DNA from: Bacteroidota bacterium
GTDB taxonomy: Bacteria; Bacteroidota; Bacteroidia; Bacteroidales; F082
Assembly (NCBI GenBank): GCA_016845175.1
Contig: JAERTD010000007.1
Span: 1 to 64,000 of the forward strand
Length of the DNA: 64,000 bases
Reading direction: 5' to 3'
Shown here: piece after piece, positions 52,498 to 61,611 of the stretch
Layout: every line of letters begins with the position of its first letter
Position numbering within the stretch: position 1 is the stretch's first letter
The notes under the pieces: generated by a model
The model's input: only the letters and a program-made list of their open reading frames with translations
Told to the model about the DNA's origin: nothing
Databases searched by the model: none
Program-made: the position numbers and the translations under genes

Positions 52498-53385
52498 ATG
52501 AAGAAATTTTCCATGCTGTTTTTGTTGCTTACAGCAATAACCCTAAGCACGCTGGCCCAAACTGAATCTTTAATTGCCAATTACCCCCTTATGAGTAATA
52601 CAATTGATGAGACGGGCCTCAATGATGATGCCTTTGTCAGAAATGCTCCTTTTCAAAACGAAGCCATTTATTCCAATGGAATCTATTATGGTGATGACAC
52701 CCTGGGTTCTCAAATCCATTCTCCAACTATTCAAAATTTTGATCCCGATGCATTTGTCGTAAGCCTTGATTTTTTGGTGGAATCTCATCCTGCTGGAAAA
52801 ATGCCCATTCTTATTGGAGGTAATTCCTGGCGCTGGATTGGAGCCTATATTGAAGATGGTCGTATGGCTTTTATGGCAAACGACCAGGCCGATTACAATC
52901 TGACCACTACCATGGTCAGTCTCAATGAATGGCATAGCCTGGGTTTGACCTACAACAAATTGAGTAAACAAGCCAAGCTATTTTTTGATGATGAGCTGAT
53001 TTATCAGCTGGAAATGCCGTTTATTGAACACAACGATGATGCTAATTTTTCCAATGAACATGCCGGTACAGGGAATACTTTTTTGGGTTACTGGAAAAAT
53101 CTGAAGGTGTATAATGGTTCGGAATTATCAGGTATAGCAAATGAAGATATTTTCTCACAAATTCATATTCTGAATAAAAATGACTGTATTGAAATTTCCC
53201 ATAATTCTTCCATAGGAGAGATGACCGTTAAGCTTCTGAATGTAAATGGGCAAAAGCTTATCAGTACCCAGGTGAGCAGTCCTTTGACAAAAATTCAGAC
53301 TACAGATTTTCCTTCAGGCATTTACCTTCTTTCTGTAGAAACTGTGCATGGGATAGTAGGTGCAAAGAAGCTGTTTCTTCAATAG
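52498..53385 (+). CDS. Secreted LamG/concanavalin-like protein with type IX sorting domain
   Basis: I prefer the ATG at 52498, which gives a clean signal peptide (KKFSMLFLLLTAITLSTLAQ) and 295 aa; an ATG at 52429 would add 23 residues before it. A jelly-roll LamG-like domain follows (about 22-205; IANYPLMSNTIDETGLNDD... NEWHSLGLTYNKLSKQAKLFFDDELI). The last about 65 residues are a short sorting domain (MTVKLLNVNGQKLISTQV...KKLFLQ). It probably binds carbohydrate at the surface. Confidence 0.87.
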   Translation: MKKFSMLFLLLTAITLSTLAQTESLIANYPLMSNTIDETGLNDDAFVRNAPFQNEAIYSNGIYYGDDTLGSQIHSPTIQNFDPDAFVVSLDFLVESHPAGKMPILIGGNSWRWIGAYIEDGRMAFMANDQADYNLTTTMVSLNEWHSLGLTYNKLSKQAKLFFDDELIYQLEMPFIEHNDDANFSNEHAGTGNTFLGYWKNLKVYNGSELSGIANEDIFSQIHILNKNDCIEISHNSSIGEMTVKLLNVNGQKLISTQVSSPLTKIQTTDFPSGIYLLSVETVHGIVGAKKLFLQ

Positions 53386-53434
53386 TTCCGATTTGCATTA
53401 CTGTTAATCCGTATTGCATAAACGAGATACATCC

Positions 53435-53674
53435 TCAATTAATTGAGCTTTTCCCATAGAGTTCCTTTTCCCTGATACGCAAACAGCGTTTGTGTTTGCT
53501 GATAATCACGTCCAGGTCTTCCTCTTTCATGTTCAAGGCCAATTGGTATTTCTCATTAAAACTCAGAATCCTGAATTTATTGGCAGGACAATCATCCAAA
53601 GGTTTTTCCAGGGGACACTTGATAAACAAACCCAGTACACTAACAATTTTTTCCTGTGATATTAAGGCTGGCAT
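53435..53674 (-). CDS. Small hypothetical protein (79 aa)
   Basis: From the ATG at 53674 the protein reads MPALISQEKIVSVLGLFI... and ends with a charged helical stretch (EEDLDVIISKHKRCLRIREKELYG). A longer frame back to 53860 runs through the terminator hairpin at 53813-53844, so I reject that start. It carries three Cys residues (in KCPL, DDCPAN and RCLR). The family is unknown. The terminator upstream separates it from susD. Confidence 0.5.
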   Translation of the reverse strand: MPALISQEKIVSVLGLFIKCPLEKPLDDCPANKFRILSFNEKYQLALNMKEEDLDVIISKHKRCLRIREKELYGKSSIN

Positions 53675-53812
53675 GGGGTAATAGGTTAATACTCCGCAAT
53701 ATACGAACAGAAGAGCTAAAAAACAAGTGTTTAGATTACTTATGCAGCTTCTAGGCTGATTACTGGATGTTTGTATTGGCTTGTATTTGACTTTGGAGAT
53801 GGCATAAAAAAA

Positions 53813-53844
53813 GGAAGGCAGGGTATCGGTGCACCCTGCCTTCC
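53813..53844 (-). terminator. Terminator of the susCD operon
   Basis: GGAAGGCAGGGT and ACCCTGCCTTCC form a 12-bp stem with an 8-base loop. On the minus strand it is followed by a T run, 42 bases after the susD stop. Confidence 0.88.
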
Positions 53845-53885
53845 AAAAATCAAAAACCAAAAATTAACTTTTATATATACTATTA

Positions 53886-55400
53886 CTAATAGTTATTGTT
53901 TTGAACCGCTTTGTTATTGGTTCTCATTTCGTCAGCAGGTATAGGATACACCTCGTGTTTGCCGGCGATAAATCCCATAGGACCTAATTTCTCAGGAGCT
54001 TTACCCCAGCGAATAAGGTCGAGGTAGCGCACACCTTCGAAACACAATTCCATTTGACGTTCAGCCATAATAGCTTCCATGATATCACCTGTATAGGCAT
54101 CAAGGTTGGCACGGCTTCTCACCTGATTCAGGTAGGTAGCGGCGCTTGCATCATCACCAGCCATATGATAAGCTTCAGCAGCCATCAGGAGCACATCGGC
54201 ATAACGCAACAGACGCAGGTTGGTGCCATAGTTTAATTCAGGAACGGCACCACCGTCTCCACTGGTTTCATCCATACGGGTTCCGTATTTCACACGGATA
54301 TGACCATCCCATCCCCATGATTCCTCATTGGTCCAGTCGCCACCCTGGGCGCGCAGGTCTTCCAATGAAAGAATAGAAGCAGGTTTTCTGGTGGTATCAC
54401 CAGCAGTTACAAACACCTGATAAGCATTGGCTTTTGGATAGTTGAATCCCCAACCACCAATGAGACCTGTTTCCCCGGCTACAAAATAGTCACCACGAGG
54501 TCCGGTGAGCTGCCAGGTGATATTATTTTCCATGGCACGGTTACCGCCCCATTGGAAAGTTCCCCAGTCATAACCTTCTGTGGTTACCCAGGCAGCTTCG
54601 AAAATGGATTCGATACCATATTCTGATTCTTTGAGGAATAAGGTTGAATAATCTGACTGAAGCTCATATTCACCAGAGCCTATTACATCTTCAAAGGCAG
54701 CTGCTGATTGCGTCCACTTTTCCTGATAAAGCAATGCTTTTCCCAATAAGGTCTGAGCAGCTCCTTTGGAAGCCCTGAACTTATCTTCAGGAAAATAATC
54801 ACTTTTCTTAGGAAGGTTTGGAATGGCTTCTGCCAGATCCTTTTCAATTTGCGCATAGATGGCCGCAGCACCCACAAACTCCTGGTTGTACTCACTTGGA
54901 GCAGGTTCAGCCAGCATCAATGGACCATTGCCAAACATACTTACAATCTCAAAATAGTAATACGCACGCATGAATTTAGCTTCAGCAATAATTTGAGTGC
55001 GTAACGGTGTTTCTGGTTTCACATTGTTTATCACCTTATTGGCTCTGTAAATACCAAAGTAATTGGATTGCCATACTGCTGTAATGGTAGGGTTACTGGC
55101 GCCAAAGGTATATTTACCCAATTCCTGATAGGGAGGTTGGTCACCGGCATCACCTCCACCAACGTTGGATTCGTCAGAAGGGAAGGTTTTTACCAAATAA
55201 GCACTGTTCCAGTCACGGGCATTCATCCACTGGAGAATGTCGTAAGTAGCCATAATAGCCATGGTAGCGTCTTCATCGGTATCATAAAATAACTCCTCTG
55301 ACATTTTACCGATGGGATCCACATCTAAAAAGTCCTTTTTACAAGCCGTGATACTGGTGATCAGGGCAAGGACAACTAATATTTTATATCTAATTTTCAT
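53886..55400 (-). CDS. SusD/RagB-family glycan-binding outer-membrane lipoprotein
   Basis: This 504-aa protein has a lipoprotein signal (SITAC, Cys20, then KKDFLDVDP). A TPR-rich SusD fold follows with typical motifs: KFMRAYYYFEIVSMFGNGPL, GAAQTLLGKALLYQEKW, RLLRYADVLLMAAEAYH and LCFEGVRYLDLIRWGKA. It caps the SusC channel and binds an oligosaccharide at the surface. It is 53 bases downstream of susC in the same operon. Confidence 0.97.
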   Translation of the reverse strand: MKIRYKILVVLALITSITACKKDFLDVDPIGKMSEELFYDTDEDATMAIMATYDILQWMNARDWNSAYLVKTFPSDESNVGGGDAGDQPPYQELGKYTFGASNPTITAVWQSNYFGIYRANKVINNVKPETPLRTQIIAEAKFMRAYYYFEIVSMFGNGPLMLAEPAPSEYNQEFVGAAAIYAQIEKDLAEAIPNLPKKSDYFPEDKFRASKGAAQTLLGKALLYQEKWTQSAAAFEDVIGSGEYELQSDYSTLFLKESEYGIESIFEAAWVTTEGYDWGTFQWGGNRAMENNITWQLTGPRGDYFVAGETGLIGGWGFNYPKANAYQVFVTAGDTTRKPASILSLEDLRAQGGDWTNEESWGWDGHIRVKYGTRMDETSGDGGAVPELNYGTNLRLLRYADVLLMAAEAYHMAGDDASAATYLNQVRSRANLDAYTGDIMEAIMAERQMELCFEGVRYLDLIRWGKAPEKLGPMGFIAGKHEVYPIPADEMRTNNKAVQNNNY

Positions 55401-55453
55401 ATTTATGTTTTTTTATTTGCATTAAAAAATCTACGTTAATTCACCTGGATTGT

Positions 55454-58400
55454 TTAGAAAGTAAATGATAAACCAAACAATATCTTACGTGGTGTAGGAT
55501 ACAAACCGCGGTCGATTCCCTGACTTGCGTTGTCGGATGAACCGGCTTCAGGATCCATACCAGGATAGTTAGTAAATGTAAAGTAGTCGTCCAATGAAAC
55601 ATACAATCTGAGGTTCTGTACTTTATTTTTCATCAGTTGTGTTGGGATGGTATAACCCAATTGGATTTGTCTGATGCGTACGAATGAGCCTTTGTAAACC
55701 ATCATATCACTATTGTAGAAATATGGGCTTGATTGGTCAGCAGCTGGTCTTTCGTTGGTACTGCCTTCACCTGTCCAGCGTTCGTCAAAGAAGAACTGAG
55801 GTCTGTTGGAAGTAGAACGGTCGTAACGGTTCCATCCCAGCAATACATCTTGTCCGTGCACACCTTGGAGGATTAACCTTAAATCAAATCCTGAATAGGC
55901 AAAATTAAATACAGCTCCCCACATGAAATTTGGATGAGGGTCTCCGATATAGGTTTGATCTTCTTCATTGATCAGATCATCACCATTGGTGTTGGCAACA
56001 ATTGGATCACCAGGTGTTGGATCATAGCCTAACAAACCACCGTTGGCAGCTTTGTAAGCGTCAATCTCTGCCTGATTCTGGAAGATACCTTCTGTTTTGT
56101 AACCACGGAAGTACCAGATAGGCTGGTTCAATTCGAACCAAGTAGCTGTCCAGCCAGTACCCACGCTTGCACCACTCACTCTGTCGAGTAATGGGTTCAG
56201 ATAGGTTACCTCATTGTCCATCCAGGTCATATTCACATTCATGTCGTAGTTGAATTTGCCTTCGTATTTTCTCAGACCAATTTCAAACTCCACACCTTTG
56301 TTGGTTACATCACCAGCATTTACAAATGGTGCATTGTTACCTACGGATAATGGAGGGGTTCCTGGTGTCAGCAGGTCTTTGGTTTTCTTGGTATAATAAT
56401 CAATACCCAGGGTCAGTCTGTTGGCCCACATATGCATATCCAGTCCGATATCAATTTGTTCACTGGTGGCCCATACCAATTCTGGGTTGGCCAATAGTTC
56501 TGGTTCAGCACCGGTATAAAACCCGCCACCTGGTTTTGGATATTTAATACCTGAAGTAGTAATCAGGGCGCGGAATTGGTCTGGACCAAGATCACCTAAC
56601 ATACCATTCTGTCCCCAAGAAGCTCTTACTTTCATGAAATCAATGAATTCTACATTCCAGAATTTCTCACCTGTCAGGATCCAACCTGCAGAAACTGAAG
56701 GGAAATTGCCCCATCTGTTATCAGAACCCAATAATGAAGTTCCATCACGGCGGATAATCGCGCTGAAAAGGTATCTGCCATCATATTCGTAGTTTGCACG
56801 TCCAAAATAGGAATTGATTCTGTCGTCTCTGAGGTTTCCACTGACTTTACCGTCAATTTCAACACCACCGTGCTGAGCAAAATTGTCATCTTCAGCGAAC
56901 ATTGGTCCAGAGAAAGTGGTTATATACTTATTGGTAAATTGTTGTGCTGATGTACCAACCACCACATTCAAATGGTGTTTGTCGGCGAAGGTACGCTCAT
57001 AGGTAATATAATTTTCCCACATCCAATTGTATACAGATGCGGTGTTATCCCTTACGCTGGCTTGGGTGTTCATACGCTCTGATGAGAACCAGAAGGTAGG
57101 ATACCATTCGTGGAAGAGTGCATTGCCTGCTTCAACATTCACACGGGTTGTCAAAGAAAATCCTTTCCATGATTTGTCTCCAAGGGTTGCATAAAAGTTA
57201 CCCAAAAACTGATCAGCTTTGGTATGTCCTTTTTCGATATCGATTTGAGCCAATGGGTTGGCAATCTCTCCTTTAACATATTCGGAAAGGCCATAATACT
57301 GGCCACTGCCATTTTGAACCAGGGTGTGTCCCTCATTCAATGCATCCTGTGCAAATCCAGGTAAGTCACCGTCATAAACAACAGGAGTAAGTGGATCAAG
57401 CATCAAACCGGAGGCAATAATACCACCAAATTCATCATCTTCGTTAATGGCTCTTAAATTGTAGTGGCTGTAGTTCATATTGGCACCCACTTTCAACCAG
57501 CTTTTAACTTCCTGGTTGATATTGGCTCTGATGGTGAAGCGCTCAAATTTTGAGTTGTCACCACCCACGATACCATTTTGATCTAAATAGGATGCTGAGA
57601 AATAATAACCACCTTTTTCTGTGGCTCCACTAAATCCCAAATGATGTTTTTGCATCATGGCATTGGTTTGGATTTGGTCCATCCAATCGGTATTCACACC
57701 CGTATTGGTAGGAATATCCCAGCCCACATCAGCTTCATTTACCCAGGTAGCGTAACTGGCTGCATCCATGGGTTTGGTGTAGTTACCAATACTTTGGGAG
57801 CCAATTTGCATATTGTAAGAAACAACAGCTGGCTTTTCTTTCCCTTGTTTGGTGGTAACCAAAATAACACCATTGGCAGCAGAAGCACCATAAATAGCAG
57901 CAGAAGCAGCATCTTTAAGTACCTCAACAGACTCCACGTCATAAGGTTCTATATTGTCAATGTCGGTCGTGATGGCTCCATCTACTACATATAAAGGTGC
58001 AGTATTCAGGTTGGTACCCACTCCACGAATGGTTACTTTCAATCCTGACCCTGGTGAACCTGAGTTGTTGGTCACATTCACACCCGCCATACGTCCTTGT
58101 AAGGCTTCATTAACTGATGCCACAGGTACCTGTGTCAGTTGTTCTGCATCAATTTTAGAAATGGCAGTGGTCAAATTAGACCGCTTTTGAGTACCATATC
58201 CCACAACCATTACTTCGTCGAGACCAATCACATTTTCTTCGAGACTGATATCAATCTTTTCGCCGCTGACAAATGTGTTCTCGTAAGTGTTGTAACCGAT
58301 CATTGAAAATGACAAGCCTATAGTGTTCTTTTCAGAATTGAGAACAAAGATGCCATCCAAATCGGTCGTGGTACCATTGCTGGTTCCCTTTTCGATCACA

Positions 58401-58570
58401 TTCACTCCGGGTAAAGGTTCACCATTTGCATCGTGAACTGTACCGGTGAATGTATACACTTGCTGTGCTGTTAATGTAATAGATACACATAGAAACAGCA
58501 TTCCTGTTAATAACAGGAACTTTTTAGCAAACGTGTCCAATCTTAGGTAATTGTAAAAATCTGCTTTCAT
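55454..58570 (-). CDS. SusC/RagA-family TonB-dependent outer-membrane transporter
   Basis: This 1038-aa protein has a signal peptide (about residues 15-35) and a CarboxypepD_reg-like domain (about 38-115, VHDANGEPLPGVNVIEKGTSNGTTTDLDGIF). A TonB-box region with DEVMVVGYGTQKRSNLT, a plug domain (about 130-240, QGRMAGVNVTNNSGSPGSG, VEVLKDAASAAIYGASAANGVILVTTKQG) and a 22-strand barrel ending LFGLSFTF follow. It imports an oligosaccharide with SusD, driven by TonB/ExbBD. Context (GH94 enzyme) suggests a beta-linked disaccharide or short glucan. Confidence 0.97.
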   Translation of the reverse strand: MKADFYNYLRLDTFAKKFLLLTGMLFLCVSITLTAQQVYTFTGTVHDANGEPLPGVNVIEKGTSNGTTTDLDGIFVLNSEKNTIGLSFSMIGYNTYENTFVSGEKIDISLEENVIGLDEVMVVGYGTQKRSNLTTAISKIDAEQLTQVPVASVNEALQGRMAGVNVTNNSGSPGSGLKVTIRGVGTNLNTAPLYVVDGAITTDIDNIEPYDVESVEVLKDAASAAIYGASAANGVILVTTKQGKEKPAVVSYNMQIGSQSIGNYTKPMDAASYATWVNEADVGWDIPTNTGVNTDWMDQIQTNAMMQKHHLGFSGATEKGGYYFSASYLDQNGIVGGDNSKFERFTIRANINQEVKSWLKVGANMNYSHYNLRAINEDDEFGGIIASGLMLDPLTPVVYDGDLPGFAQDALNEGHTLVQNGSGQYYGLSEYVKGEIANPLAQIDIEKGHTKADQFLGNFYATLGDKSWKGFSLTTRVNVEAGNALFHEWYPTFWFSSERMNTQASVRDNTASVYNWMWENYITYERTFADKHHLNVVVGTSAQQFTNKYITTFSGPMFAEDDNFAQHGGVEIDGKVSGNLRDDRINSYFGRANYEYDGRYLFSAIIRRDGTSLLGSDNRWGNFPSVSAGWILTGEKFWNVEFIDFMKVRASWGQNGMLGDLGPDQFRALITTSGIKYPKPGGGFYTGAEPELLANPELVWATSEQIDIGLDMHMWANRLTLGIDYYTKKTKDLLTPGTPPLSVGNNAPFVNAGDVTNKGVEFEIGLRKYEGKFNYDMNVNMTWMDNEVTYLNPLLDRVSGASVGTGWTATWFELNQPIWYFRGYKTEGIFQNQAEIDAYKAANGGLLGYDPTPGDPIVANTNGDDLINEEDQTYIGDPHPNFMWGAVFNFAYSGFDLRLILQGVHGQDVLLGWNRYDRSTSNRPQFFFDERWTGEGSTNERPAADQSSPYFYNSDMMVYKGSFVRIRQIQLGYTIPTQLMKNKVQNLRLYVSLDDYFTFTNYPGMDPEAGSSDNASQGIDRGLYPTPRKILFGLSFTF

Positions 58571-58713
58571 AGGTAAAACGTTTATTTAATTGTTGTTTTT
58601 AGAAGTTACTTATTGAACAAAAAAAATGATACTTCGAATTCGTGTAATTATGTATTATATACTCATATAATATATAGGGTTAATTAAAACAATGATTATA
58701 AGAACGATATACT

Positions 58714-58733
58714 TAGTGTAAAAACGACACATA
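58714..58733 (-). promoter_or_regulatory. Candidate operator in the susC promoter
   Basis: TAGTGTA-N6-ACACATA, inner arms GTGT and ACAC. It directly follows the susC -7 box on the minus strand, so it covers the expected transcription start. The same 14 arm bases with the same spacing recur at 58909-58928. Confidence 0.7.
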
Positions 58734-58741
58734 CAAAAGTA
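58734..58741 (-). promoter_or_regulatory. Bacteroidota -7 box of the susCD operon
   Basis: TACTTTTG on the minus strand matches TAnnTTTG. ATTG lies 21 bases upstream as a partial -33 element. The susC start is about 160 bases downstream. Confidence 0.65.
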
Positions 58742-58898
58742 GAATTTTTTTTGAATTTTTAACAATTCCTTAATGTTTTATCGCTTATTTTTAATAGTTC
58801 TAAATAAAAATTGTGTAACAGACTAATAATAAGACATTTATAAAGGGTTGTATTTTCAATTTATTTTAGTGAGGCGTATTTTTCTCGATTATATTTAT

Positions 58899-58906
58899 TA
58901 TTTTTG
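58899..58906 (+). promoter_or_regulatory. Bacteroidota -7 box of the Nudix regulator gene
   Basis: TATTTTTG matches TAnnTTTG, 26 bases upstream of the GTG start. No convincing -33 TTTG is seen, which would fit a weak promoter. Confidence 0.6.
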
Positions 58907-58908
58907 CA

Positions 58909-58928
58909 TAGTGTATAATTAACACATA
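58909..58928 (+). promoter_or_regulatory. Candidate operator in the regulator's own promoter
   Basis: TAGTGTA-N6-ACACATA, identical in all 14 arm bases to the copy at 58714-58733. It begins 2 bases after the -7 box and ends 4 bases before the start codon, where bound protein would block transcription; self-repression is inferred. Confidence 0.7.
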
Positions 58929-58932
58929 AGCT

Positions 58933-59667
58933 GTGAGGCCTATTATTCCTAACATATCAGTAGATTGCGTTGTCTTTGGATTCGACATGAAAAAGCTGAA
59001 TGTACTGCTTACTGAACGTCAGCTTAAGGATCCAAAAACCGATGAAATAATCTTTACTGATTATACCTTGCAGGGCCATCATGTGCTTGAAGGAGAGAAT
59101 CTCAATGAAGCAGCCATAAGGGTTCTACGGGATAAAACAGGATTGCATGATATTTTTTTAGAGCAATTCCATACCTTCGGTAATACTGACCGTATGTTAA
59201 ATGAGCGTGACATACTTTGGACTGAGAAAATCTACCCCATGGTGGCACATCATGTGGTGTCAGTGGGTTATTATTCACTGGTGGATAGTGCGACCGTTAA
59301 GCCTGACCAGGCTCACCAACAAACCAAATGGTTTTCGGTGGAGGACTTACCTGAGCTCGGGTTTGACCATGCCGAAATAATTGAAAAAGCACTGTATTGT
59401 CTTAGGGTTAAGCTCAGCAGAGAACCCATTGGTTTTGAATTGCTTCCTGAAAAGTTTACACTTTCTCAGTTGCAGAGTCTTTATGAAGCAGTCCTTGGCA
59501 AAAAACTAGATCGGCGCAACTTCAGAAAGAAAGTAGCCCTAATGAAATATGTAATCCCGCTGGATGAAAAGCAAAGGGGAGTGGCCCATAAGCCCGCCCA
59601 GGTCTTTATTTTCAGTAAGGATGTTTATCAGAGAACAAAAAAAGAGAAGCTCGACTTCTCCATTTGA
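58933..59667 (+). CDS. Nudix-domain transcriptional regulator (NrtR/AraR-like)
   Basis: This 244-aa protein starts at GTG; a stop codon two codons upstream in frame leaves no earlier start. The N-terminal Nudix-like domain (about residues 1-150: VDCVVFGFDMKKLNVLLTERQ, LQGHHVLEGENLNEAAIRVLRDKTGL) has lost most catalytic residues of the Nudix box (GX5EX7REUXEEXGU), so it should sense rather than hydrolyse. The C-terminal winged helix (about 160-235: FTLSQLQSLYEAVLGKKLDRRNFRKKVALM) binds DNA. Relatives control arabinose, xylose and other sugar genes in Bacteroidota. It is divergent from susCD and upstream of the symporter and GH94 genes. Confidence 0.9.
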   Translation: MRPIIPNISVDCVVFGFDMKKLNVLLTERQLKDPKTDEIIFTDYTLQGHHVLEGENLNEAAIRVLRDKTGLHDIFLEQFHTFGNTDRMLNERDILWTEKIYPMVAHHVVSVGYYSLVDSATVKPDQAHQQTKWFSVEDLPELGFDHAEIIEKALYCLRVKLSREPIGFELLPEKFTLSQLQSLYEAVLGKKLDRRNFRKKVALMKYVIPLDEKQRGVAHKPAQVFIFSKDVYQRTKKEKLDFSI

Positions 59668-59700
59668 TATATTCGAATTGTAATTAAGTGTAATGAATGA

Positions 59701-59726
59701 TAGTATCAGGTTAAACCCTGATGCTA
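59701..59726 (+). terminator. Hairpin after the regulator gene
   Basis: TAGTATCAGG and CCTGATGCTA form a 10-bp stem (one G-U pair) with loop TTAAAC. No T run follows, so it may be only an attenuating or processing structure before the symporter gene. Confidence 0.4.
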
Positions 59727-59741
59727 TTGGGCAATGTGTAT

Positions 59742-59749
59742 TATTTTTG
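59742..59749 (+). promoter_or_regulatory. Possible -7 box close to the symporter start
   Basis: TATTTTTG matches TAnnTTTG exactly, yet ends only 10 bases before the ATG at 59760. If used, the mRNA would have almost no leader. Confidence 0.4.
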
Positions 59750-59759
59750 AAACCAACGA

Positions 59760-61598
59760 ATGCCTATGGATCTGCACTTAATTGATCTTCTTATTATTGG
59801 AGTTTATCTGGTGGCCACAATTGTCATCGGTTTTGTGCTGAAGAAACGAGCACAGAAAAACAAAAAATCCTATTTGCTTGGCGGTAATGAACTGCCCTGG
59901 TATATGCTTGGCCTTTCCAATGCTTCCGGTATGTTCGACATATCTGGAACCATGTGGTTGGTGAGCCTGGGCTTTGTCTATGGATTAAAAAGCATTTGGA
60001 TACCCTGGCTGTGGCCGGTTTTTAACCAGATTTTCCTGATGGTGTTTTTGTCCATCTGGCTGAGACGATCCAATGTTACCACAGGTGCAGAATGGATTAA
60101 AACCCGTTTCGGAAGTGGTAAGGGCTCTGTATTGTCTCACAATATTGTGGTAGTCTATGCCCTGATCAGCTGTCTTGGTTTTTTGGCCTATGGTTTTGTG
60201 GGTTTGGGAAAGTTTATCATGATCTTCATTCCATGGGATTTTGTTTGTCAACTCATAGGTATTGATCCCGGCATTGTCAGCCCGGAATATATACCCCATG
60301 TATATGGATTTGTATTTACCCTATTTGCTACTTTCTATGCAGTATTGGGTGGTATGATGTCCATAGTCTGGACCGATTTGCTCCAATACCTCATAATGAC
60401 TATTTCATCAGTTATTATTGGCATAATAGCCATGAATGCCCTGGGAAACCACACATTATTGGTTCCCGAAAACTGGTATTCCATATGGTTTGGATGGGAG
60501 TTGGATCTGGATTGGAAAAATATCATCCCTGAAGTCAACCAAAAGATCGAGGAAGATGGCTTTTCCCTGTTTTCCATTTTTATGATGATGATGCTGTTCA
60601 AGGGATTCCTGGTGAGTGCTGCCGGACCTGCACCAAATTATGATATGCAGAAAATCCTGTCCACCAAGTCGCCAAAAGAAGGGGCTAAGATGAGTGGTAT
60701 GGTATCCGTTATTCTGAATCCGGTACGTTATTTTATGATCACCGGTTTTGTGGTGCTTGCCGTGTTGTATTACGACAAACTGAACCTGATAGTTGCCGGA
60801 CACATCGACTTCGAGCAGATACTTCCTTCTGCCATACAGGAATTTGTGCCCATTGGGCTTACCGGATTGCTGTTGGCTGGACTGCTGGCTGCCTTTATGT
60901 CCACGTTTGCAGGGACATTGAATGCGGCACAGGCCTATATTGTTAATGATATTTATCTGAAAGTAAAGAAGAAAGCCAGCAACAAACAGATTCGGAATAC
61001 CAATTATCTGGTAGGTGTACTGATCATGGTGATTAGTGTCATTTTTGGGATTTATGCCAGAGATGTCAACAGTTTGCTTCAGTGGATCGTATCAGCTTTA
61101 TGGGGAAGCTATGTGGCATCCAATGTACTTAAATGGTATTGGTGGCGCTTTAATGGTCATGGCTATTTCTGGGGAATGGTGGCCGGCTTGATTCCTGCCC
61201 TTGTATTTCCTTTATTATTCAAGGAAACGCTTGAGTTATATTATTTCCCGGTGTTGTTATTATCCTCATTGGCCGGTTGCTTTGCAGGAACCTATTTGAA
61301 ACCGGCTACGGAAGATGCCGTATTGGACTCATTTTATACTTCTGTACGTCCCTGGGGTTTCTGGAAGCCGGTACGGGAAAGGGTTATGGCCAGCAACAGA
61401 CAGTTCAAACCCAACACCAATTTTTCGGCTGATATGGTGAATATTTTTATCGGCATTATTTGGCAAACGGCCATCATTGCAGCACCTGTATTTCTGGTCC
61501 TACGACAATGGAACCAGCTTTGGGTGGCCTTGTCAATTGCTTTAATTACTACAACTATTTTAAAATTCAATTGGTGGGATAAATTGCCCAACGATTAA
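59760..61598 (+). CDS. Sodium:solute symporter (SSS family), probable sugar importer
   Basis: This 612-aa inner-membrane protein has about 13-14 hydrophobic helices, starting [21 protein letters not shown]. It has family motifs: [30 protein letters not shown] near TM2, [10 protein letters not shown], and [25 protein letters not shown]. It probably couples sugar import to Na+. Met3 (59766) is an alternative start. It lies 13 bases before the GH94 gene, so imported disaccharide would meet the phosphorylase directly. Confidence 0.93.
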   Translation: MPMDLHLIDLLIIGVYLVATIVIGFVLKKRAQKNKKSYLLGGNELPWYMLGLSNASGMFDISGTMWLVSLGFVYGLKSIWIPWLWPVFNQIFLMVFLSIWLRRSNVTTGAEWIKTRFGSGKGSVLSHNIVVVYALISCLGFLAYGFVGLGKFIMIFIPWDFVCQLIGIDPGIVSPEYIPHVYGFVFTLFATFYAVLGGMMSIVWTDLLQYLIMTISSVIIGIIAMNALGNHTLLVPENWYSIWFGWELDLDWKNIIPEVNQKIEEDGFSLFSIFMMMMLFKGFLVSAAGPAPNYDMQKILSTKSPKEGAKMSGMVSVILNPVRYFMITGFVVLAVLYYDKLNLIVAGHIDFEQILPSAIQEFVPIGLTGLLLAGLLAAFMSTFAGTLNAAQAYIVNDIYLKVKKKASNKQIRNTNYLVGVLIMVISVIFGIYARDVNSLLQWIVSALWGSYVASNVLKWYWWRFNGHGYFWGMVAGLIPALVFPLLFKETLELYYFPVLLLSSLAGCFAGTYLKPATEDAVLDSFYTSVRPWGFWKPVRERVMASNRQFKPNTNFSADMVNIFIGIIWQTAIIAAPVFLVLRQWNQLWVALSIALITTTILKFNWWDKLPND

Positions 61599-61611
61599 GC
61601 AAAGAAGATTT

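Larger units (their letters stand above)
58571..58932. other. Divergent control region between susC and the Nudix regulator
   Basis: This 362-base AT-rich region contains no gene. It holds two promoters and two copies of one gapped palindrome (listed separately). The susC leader is about 140-160 bases long and without an obvious riboswitch fold. Confidence 0.7.

Noticed and set aside
53675-53860. N-terminal extension of the small gene at 53435
   Set aside because: It would place the start upstream of the susCD terminator hairpin and encode an unlikely low-complexity stretch; the internal ATG at 53674 is preferred.
58571-58713. Riboswitch in the susC leader
   Set aside because: The leader is long but very AT-rich, and I found no conserved or stable fold.
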